This document shows, one piece after another, positions 30,632 through 34,756 of a stretch of 34,756 bases of DNA. Each line of letters opens with the position of its first letter. The stretch's first letter is position 1. The stretch is taken from contig DEUB01000038.1 of assembly GCA_002362385.1 (NCBI GenBank), positions 4,840 through 39,595 of the forward strand, written 5' to 3'. Source of the DNA: Lachnospiraceae bacterium UBA3273. Lineage in GTDB: Bacteria; Bacillota; Clostridia; Lachnospirales; Lachnospiraceae. A program made the position numbers and the translations under genes. The notes under the pieces are model-generated. The model worked only from the letters and a program-made list of their open reading frames with translations. It did not search any database and had not been told where the DNA came from.

Positions 30632-30660
30632 ATTTTAGCATTCTTTCCGGAGGGTGGCAA
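30632..30660 (-). promoter_or_regulatory. promoter of the 82-residue gene
   Basis: On the minus strand TTGCCA (30660-30655), a 17-bp spacer and TAAAAT (30637-30632) form a reasonable sigma-A promoter about 35 bases before the start codon. Confidence 0.6.
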
Positions 30661-30768
30661 TACGCAAAAGAGGCAAAAATATAGCGCTTTTTGCCGCCTT
30701 TTCCTCCAATTTTCGTCGCACAGCCGGAAAACCTTTCTGATTTTTCAGAAATATTTCACAAATATCAG

Positions 30769-30797
30769 TTGAAATAATCACTTTAACGTTATAAAAT
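30769..30797 (+). promoter_or_regulatory. promoter of the repeat lipoprotein gene
   Basis: TTGAAA (30769-30774), a 17-bp spacer and TAAAAT (30792-30797) form a plausible sigma-A promoter. Transcription would begin near 30804, leaving no leader for the ATG at 30809; this supports the later start at 30839. A perfect 7-bp TTTCTGA/TCAGAAA hairpin lies just upstream at 30734-30751. Confidence 0.6.
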
Positions 30798-30838
30798 AAA
30801 GGCAGAAAATGACGACGAGTAAAAGAAAGGGGATGCAG

Positions 30839-31861
30839 ATGAGGGTGAACAGGAAACGTATGAGGCCGTTATTTGTGGCGGCAGCAGTGATGATAGCTGT
30901 TTCAGGGTGCAGCGGTCAGGGAAAAGAGACGGAGGATACGTCGGAGACAGCCACAGAGAAGGGAACGGAGACACAGGCAGTGCTGGAGAAAGTGACTTAT
31001 ACATCCACCGACGGAAGCGTATCGATCATCCTGCCTGATTCCGGCTGGGTCAATACGGAGGATGCCGGCGGGAAGCTGTCTTTTTCGGCAGAGGGCAAGG
31101 GTGAGATTACCATAGACTATGCAGACAGCAAGAAAGCAGTGGGAACCCTGGCATTCGGCTCTACGGAAACAAAGCTGAAAAAAAGGCTGGAAAAGCTGGG
31201 AGTGCCCGTGGACGCTGTGGAGATCAGCGATTACACGTTTGATGCTTCCACAGGAATCAGAAAATGCTCTTATACGATGAAGCGTACAGATGCCGCGGCG
31301 GAGAATGTCTGCACGGTGACGGCGGTTACCGCAGTGAGCACCAGGGGCTATCAGGTGTCAGGCAGCATCAAGACGGAGGATGAGGCTCTCCTGGCGGCGG
31401 TTAAGGAATCGGTCAACAGCTTCCTTGTGCTGCAGAATCCTCTGACAGCGGAGGAACAGACGGAGACAGAGGCCGGCCAGGGAGAGGACGCTTCCGGCAG
31501 CGGCAGCGATGAGGAGAGATACTTCTTTGACGAGCCCGGGAACACCATCTATGTAAAGCAGAATGGGGACGGCGTCTGGGTGGACAAGAACGGTATGGCC
31601 TATAAGTTCTATGAGAACGGCGTGGAAGACAGCAATGGAACGAAATATTACTATGATCCGCCCTCATACCGGAAGGACAGCTCAGGAGGCTCTTCTGATT
31701 CTGGAAGCACAGCAGAGTATTATGATTTCTATGATAAGGACGGAAATTATATCAAGGCTACCCAGGATGAAAACGGAAACTGGGTGGGAGACGACGGAAA
31801 GACGTACATCTTTGGAGAAAAGGGCGTGACGGACTCCGAGGGAAATTTCCATCCATATTAA
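30839..31861 (+). CDS. lipoprotein with two C-terminal repeats
   Basis: This 340-residue exported lipoprotein has a basic start, a hydrophobic core and lipobox AVSGC with Cys24, then a Thr/Glu-rich linker. A globular domain spans about 50-205 (begins TYTSTDGSVSIILPDSGWV, of a PsbP-like beta style). A Ser/Gly/Glu-rich spacer follows, then two related units at about 226-274 and 293-340. Both units follow the pattern aromatic-aromatic-D, G-N-x-I, G-x-W-V, K-x-Y-x-F, G-V-x-D-S-x-G. The start at 30839 has AAGGGG 6 bases upstream, and the promoter position excludes the ATG at 30809. It may sense or bind something outside the cell. A terminator separates it from the two-component genes. Function unknown. 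Confidence 0.8.
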   Translation: MRVNRKRMRPLFVAAAVMIAVSGCSGQGKETEDTSETATEKGTETQAVLEKVTYTSTDGSVSIILPDSGWVNTEDAGGKLSFSAEGKGEITIDYADSKKAVGTLAFGSTETKLKKRLEKLGVPVDAVEISDYTFDASTGIRKCSYTMKRTDAAAENVCTVTAVTAVSTRGYQVSGSIKTEDEALLAAVKESVNSFLVLQNPLTAEEQTETEAGQGEDASGSGSDEERYFFDEPGNTIYVKQNGDGVWVDKNGMAYKFYENGVEDSNGTKYYYDPPSYRKDSSGGSSDSGSTAEYYDFYDKDGNYIKATQDENGNWVGDDGKTYIFGEKGVTDSEGNFHPY

Positions 31862-31870
31862 AAGCGCAAA

Positions 31871-31909
31871 AAGGGGAGGGGAACAGGAACGTTCTTCTCC
31901 CTTCTTTTC
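31871..31909 (+). terminator. terminator after the repeat lipoprotein
   Basis: A 13-pair stem with one bulge and two G-U pairs (31871-31884 with 31891-31903) has a six-base loop and a T-rich end (CTTTTC). The call is moderately strong because the T run is short. Confidence 0.65.
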
Positions 31910-31941
31910 GTCCGGGCGTTCACAGAACCTACATAAATAGT

Positions 31942-31950
31942 TGCTATACT
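31942..31950 (+). promoter_or_regulatory. extended -10 promoter element for the two-component operon
   Basis: TGC followed by TATACT (31945-31950) makes an extended -10. The nearest -35-like hexamer, TTCACA at 31919, is 20 bp away, so the promoter may rely on the extended element or on an activator. Confidence 0.45.
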
Positions 31951-32007
31951 GAAAAAAATGATTCAGGAGTCAAATGGGTTGAACCATGGGAAAGGCAGGA
32001 GACTGAA

Positions 32008-32694
32008 ATGGAACAGAGACTAAAGGTAATGGTAGTAGATGACGAGAGCAGAATGAGAAAGCTTGTGAAGGATTTTCTTGTAAAAAAGAATTTTGAAGTG
32101 CTGGAGGCAGAAAACGGCTCGGACGCCATCGATCTTTTTTTTGCCCAGAAGGATATTGATCTGGTGATTCTCGATGTGATGATGCCAAAGATGGATGGCT
32201 GGGAGGTATGCCGCCAGATCAGGGCCTACTCCAAGGTTCCGATCATCATGCTGACGGCGCGCTCTGACGAGAAGGACGAGCTGCTGGGATTTGAACTGGG
32301 GGTGGATGAGTACATCTCGAAGCCCTTCAGCCCGAAGATTCTGGTAGCCCGGGTGGAGGCCATCCTCAGAAGAACCAGCGCCCTCGCCTCAGAGGAGGTG
32401 CTGAAAGCGGGAAATATCGAGGTTGATAAGGCGGCCCATCAGGTGACGGTGGACGGCAGGCAGGTGGAGCTCAGCTTCAAGGAATTTGAACTGCTGGTGT
32501 ACTTTATCGAAAACCAGGGGCTGGCCCTGTCCAGGGAAAAGATCTTAAACAGCGTCTGGAACTACGATTATTTTGGAGATGCCAGGACCATCGACACCCA
32601 TGTGAAGAAGCTGAGAAACAAGCTGGGAGATAAGGGGAATTATATCAAGACAATCTGGGGAATGGGCTACAAATTTGAAGTAGAGGGACAGTAG
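32008..32694 (+). CDS. OmpR/PhoB-family response regulator
   Basis: This 228-residue cytoplasmic transcription factor has an N-terminal receiver domain (about 6-118) with the acidic pair VDDE, phospho-acceptor Asp56 in LVILDVMMPKMDGWE, the conserved Thr in IIMLTARS, and Lys in EYISKPFSP. The C-terminal winged helix (about 132-226) has the OmpR features LSFKEFELLVYFIENQG, DARTIDTHVKKLRNKLG and IKTIWGMGYKFE. It is encoded 2 bases before its histidine kinase and is the regulator of that pair. The target genes are not visible. Confidence 0.95.
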   Translation: MEQRLKVMVVDDESRMRKLVKDFLVKKNFEVLEAENGSDAIDLFFAQKDIDLVILDVMMPKMDGWEVCRQIRAYSKVPIIMLTARSDEKDELLGFELGVDEYISKPFSPKILVARVEAILRRTSALASEEVLKAGNIEVDKAAHQVTVDGRQVELSFKEFELLVYFIENQGLALSREKILNSVWNYDYFGDARTIDTHVKKLRNKLGDKGNYIKTIWGMGYKFEVEGQ

Positions 32695-32696
32695 AG

Positions 32697-34205
32697 ATGA
32701 AACATTCGATAAAAAGGGAGATCGCTGTTCTCTTTATCGGCATTATCGCTTTGGCTCTGGCGGGAAACTGGGCCATCAACAACATATTCCTGGAAAGCTA
32801 CTATATGATGAAGAAAAAGAATACCCTGGTGGATGCCTACCGCGTGATCAATCAGGTGACAGAGCCGGGGGAATACCAGAGCGAAGAATTGCTGGCAAAG
32901 CTGAATGAAATCCGTGAGGCAAATAATATCGTAAACTTTGTAGTTTTGGATCAGGATTTTAACAAGGTTATCGGATTGGATGACGGCACGGAGCGGAAGG
33001 TGGGAAAATACGCGGCCAGGCTTTGGCGGTATGTGCAGGATGTGGATTTGTATGGAATGGAGGATCTGGAGATCAAGGTCCTCAAAAAGAAGGAAAATTA
33101 CGTTCTGCAAAAGACGACAGATCTGGCCACCCATGCGGACAGCCTGGAAATCTGGGGAACCCTGAATACGGGCTACTATTTCGCCATGACCATCCCCATT
33201 GAGAGTATCCGTGAGAATGCGAAGATCTCCAATGAGTTTCTGGGGTATTTCAGCGCCGCAGCCATCACCCTAAGCATTTTTTTGATCTGGTGGATGTCCA
33301 AGAAGATCACCAATCCGATCCTGGAGCTGGCGGAGCTGTCCAAACGGATGGCAAACCTGGATTTTGACGCAAAGTATACCAGCGGCGGGAAAAACGAAAT
33401 CGGCCAGCTGGGGGAGCACTTTAACCAGATGTCGGAAACTCTGGAGAGGACAATCTCAGAGCTGAAGACAGCCAACAATGAGCTGCAGAGAGATATCGAG
33501 CAGAAGACCCAGATCGACGAGATGCGCAAGGAGTTCCTGTCCAACGTCTCCCATGAGCTGAAAACGCCCATCGCCCTGATCCAGGGCTACGCGGAGGGGC
33601 TGAAGGAGTGTATCAACGACGACGAGGAGAGCCGTGATTTCTACTGCGACGTGATCATGGACGAAGCGGGAAAGATGAATACGATGGTGAAGAAGCTTTT
33701 GACGCTGAATCAGCTGGAGTTTGGAAATGAGACAGTGTCCCTGGAGCGGTTTGACCTGACGACCCTGATCCGGGGCGTGATCCAGTCCGCCGGGATCCTG
33801 GCCCAGCAGAAGGAAGCTAAAATCATCTTCAAGGAAAAGGAACCGGCGTATGTGTGGGCCGATGAATTTAAGATTGAGGAAGTCGTGACAAACTATATCA
33901 GCAACGCCATCAACCATGTGGATTTCGATAAGGTGATCGATGTGAAGATCCGCCGGGGGAATGGGAAGGTGCGGGTGTCTGTCTTCAATACGGGACGGCC
34001 CATACCGGAGGAGGATATGGACAAGATCTGGATTAAATTTTATAAGGTGGATAAGGCCAGAACCAGGGAGTACGGAGGAAGCGGCATCGGCCTTTCTATC
34101 GTGAAGGCCATCATGGATTCCCTGAATCAGAAATGCGGCGCGGTCAACTATGAAAACGGCGTGGAATTCTGGTTTGAGCTGGACGGAGAGGAGAGAGAAG
34201 CGTAG
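32697..34205 (+). CDS. sensor histidine kinase
   Basis: This 502-residue membrane kinase has an N-terminal helix (about 8-28), an extracellular sensor region to about 180, and a second helix (about 182-200, YFSAAAITLSIFLIWWM). A HAMP linker (KKITNPILELAELSKRMANLD) and a coiled coil follow. The dimerisation/phosphoacceptor domain has His286 in FLSNVSHELKTPIALIQGYAEG, and the ATPase domain has an N-box (EEVVTNYISNAINHV) and the G2-like GGSGIGLSIVKAIM. It phosphorylates the response regulator encoded just upstream. The extracellular ligand cannot be predicted. A tiny iron-sulfur gene follows after 1 base. Confidence 0.95.
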   Translation: MKHSIKREIAVLFIGIIALALAGNWAINNIFLESYYMMKKKNTLVDAYRVINQVTEPGEYQSEELLAKLNEIREANNIVNFVVLDQDFNKVIGLDDGTERKVGKYAARLWRYVQDVDLYGMEDLEIKVLKKKENYVLQKTTDLATHADSLEIWGTLNTGYYFAMTIPIESIRENAKISNEFLGYFSAAAITLSIFLIWWMSKKITNPILELAELSKRMANLDFDAKYTSGGKNEIGQLGEHFNQMSETLERTISELKTANNELQRDIEQKTQIDEMRKEFLSNVSHELKTPIALIQGYAEGLKECINDDEESRDFYCDVIMDEAGKMNTMVKKLLTLNQLEFGNETVSLERFDLTTLIRGVIQSAGILAQQKEAKIIFKEKEPAYVWADEFKIEEVVTNYISNAINHVDFDKVIDVKIRRGNGKVRVSVFNTGRPIPEEDMDKIWIKFYKVDKARTREYGGSGIGLSIVKAIMDSLNQKCGAVNYENGVEFWFELDGEEREA

Positions 34206-34206
34206 G

Positions 34207-34398
34207 ATGAACGGCAATCATATTGTATGTGAGTGCAATGGGACAACGGCGGCCCAGATCGAGCGGGCCGTGCAGGAAGGAGCCAGAAGCTTTGAGGAGG
34301 TTCAGGAGAAGCTTCATATTGGAAAGCAGTGTATCAAGTGCAAGGAACTGGCGAAGCTTTTGATTGAGAGCTTTGTGGAGGATATGGAGGAGCAGTAA
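34207..34398 (+). CDS. BFD-like [2Fe-2S]-binding small protein
   Basis: This 63-residue protein is almost only a BFD-like (bacterioferritin-associated ferredoxin) domain. VCECNG supplies a C-x-C pair and GKQCIKCKEL a C-x-x-C pair, the four-Cys pattern that binds a [2Fe-2S] cluster. Between the pairs lies the family helix TTAAQIERAVQEGARSFEEV. BFD domains usually act as redox or metal-sensing modules or as parts of reductases. The start at 34207 is 1 base after the kinase stop and follows a purine-rich GGAGAGGAGAGAA stretch, so it is co-transcribed with the two-component pair. The frame is open upstream inside the kinase gene, but that part belongs to the kinase. A strong terminator follows 8 bases after the stop. 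Confidence 0.85.
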   Translation: MNGNHIVCECNGTTAAQIERAVQEGARSFEEVQEKLHIGKQCIKCKELAKLLIESFVEDMEEQ

Positions 34399-34406
34399 AA
34401 AAGTGG

Positions 34407-34449
34407 AAACCCACCCTGATATTTAGCAAAAGCTTCAGGGTGGGTTTTT
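34407..34449 (+). terminator. strong terminator of the two-component operon
   Basis: A perfect 13-bp stem (34407-34419 with 34435-34447) has a 15-base loop and ends in five T. It cleanly ends the response regulator-kinase-BFD transcript. Confidence 0.93.
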
Positions 34450-34474
34450 GTATGGCACGAACCGCTGAAAAAGA

Positions 34475-34503
34475 TTGATATTATCGGAATAATTGCATAT
34501 AAT
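34475..34503 (+). promoter_or_regulatory. sigma-A promoter of the AbrB-like gene
   Basis: TTGATA (34475-34480), a 17-bp spacer and a perfect TATAAT (34498-34503) form a strong promoter. The leader that follows (34508-34538) is an A/G-rich tract with three TAAAGAAA units. Confidence 0.8.
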
Positions 34504-34568
34504 AGAAGAGTAAAGAAAGTAAAGAAAATAAAGAAAACCAAGCGGCTATTTTGAAAGGATGATGATAT

Positions 34569-34756
34569 ATGGAAGTAGCAAAGATTTCCAGCAAAGGACA
34601 GATTACCATTCCTATATCTGTACGGAATGCATTGAAACTGAAAGCCGGGGATAAGATTGTTATTTTTGAGGAAAACGGCAGGTTCTATTTTGAAAATTCC
34701 GCAATGCTGGCATTTAAGCGGGCAGAAGAAGCGTTCGCCGGAGAAGCGGAGAAGGC
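34569..34756 (+). CDS. SpoVT/AbrB-domain (MazE/VapB-like) DNA-binding protein, 3' part missing
   Basis: The first 62 residues are visible and the frame runs off the window. Residues 1-45 are a swapped-hairpin AbrB domain: VAKISSKGQITIPISVRNAL, then KLKAGDKIVIFEENGRFYF. The ISSKGQITIP motif is diagnostic. A Glu/Ala-rich helix follows (AFKRAEEAFAGEAEK), as in VapB/MazE-type antitoxins, whose C-terminal part binds a toxin. No toxin gene is in view; it would be downstream. The start at 34569 follows AAAGGATG at a spacing of about 8. An AbrB-type transition-state regulator is the alternative. Confidence 0.85.
   Translation, partial: MEVAKISSKGQITIPISVRNALKLKAGDKIVIFEENGRFYFENSAMLAFKRAEEAFAGEAEK

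Noticed and set aside
33456..34217. 253-residue open frame on the minus strand
   Set aside because: It is a shadow of the histidine kinase gene, with no ribosome binding site and an implausible composition.
1..34756. CRISPR arrays, tRNA or rRNA genes, complete insertion sequences
   Set aside because: No regularly spaced direct repeats, cloverleaf patterns apart from the tmRNA end, or transposase genes were seen.

Overview
The window is a stretch of chromosome from an endospore-forming Firmicute. It is most likely a member of the Clostridia close to Lachnospiraceae. The evidence is a complete eight-gene spoIIIA operon, spoIVB, and the clostridial backbone asp23-nusB-xseA-xseB-ispA-dxs-tlyA-nadK-argR-recN. 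SecG, rnr, smpB and a one-piece tmRNA lie together further on. The family assignment rests on gene order and protein style recalled from knowledge, not on a database search.

Left edge (1-2070): an AT-rich three-gene run holds the tail of a WYL-type regulator, a YcaQ/AlkX-like DNA glycosylase and a RidA-like protein. It ends in the eroded tail of a tyrosine recombinase and a strong terminator, so it looks like acquired DNA. From 2090 to 4190 a GntR/YtrA-type repressor with a perfect operator palindrome heads an operon encoding an ABC ATPase and its permease.

Sporulation and housekeeping core (4200-22600): spoIIIAA-AH starts behind a sigma-E-like promoter. These proteins build the mother-cell side of the channel to the forespore. 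Two less expected genes follow, prfC and a lipoprotein with a transglutaminase-like Cys-His-Asp triad. A long co-directional run comes next: asp23, nusB, xseA, xseB, ispA, dxs, tlyA, nadK, argR, recN, spoIVB. Several of these genes overlap or nearly touch. The spo0A gene expected after spoIVB is absent. In its place are a short tandem-repeat spacer and a cytoplasmic GH13 alpha-amylase.

RNA quality control block (24900-28510): secG, rnr (RNase R), smpB and ssrA (tmRNA). The last three cooperate in ribosome rescue and decay of non-stop messages. A small unrecognised protein sits before secG.

Right part (28500-34756): a MATE efflux gene on the minus strand is broken by an internal deletion and frameshift, and its C-terminal half is fused to a cytidylate-kinase-like domain. 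A small protein of uncertain, perhaps HPr-like, fold is also on the minus strand. On the plus strand come a lipoprotein with two C-terminal repeats, an OmpR-type response regulator, its histidine kinase, a tiny BFD-like [2Fe-2S] protein, and the start of an AbrB/MazE-like DNA-binding protein cut by the window edge. The lipoprotein-to-kinase block favours CTG leucine codons more than the sporulation core, as judged by eye.

I did not find a clearly new multi-gene system. The most unusual items are the MATE/cytidylate-kinase-like fusion, the iron-sulfur protein in a two-component operon, the WYL-glycosylase-RidA run with its recombinase scar, and the missing spo0A.
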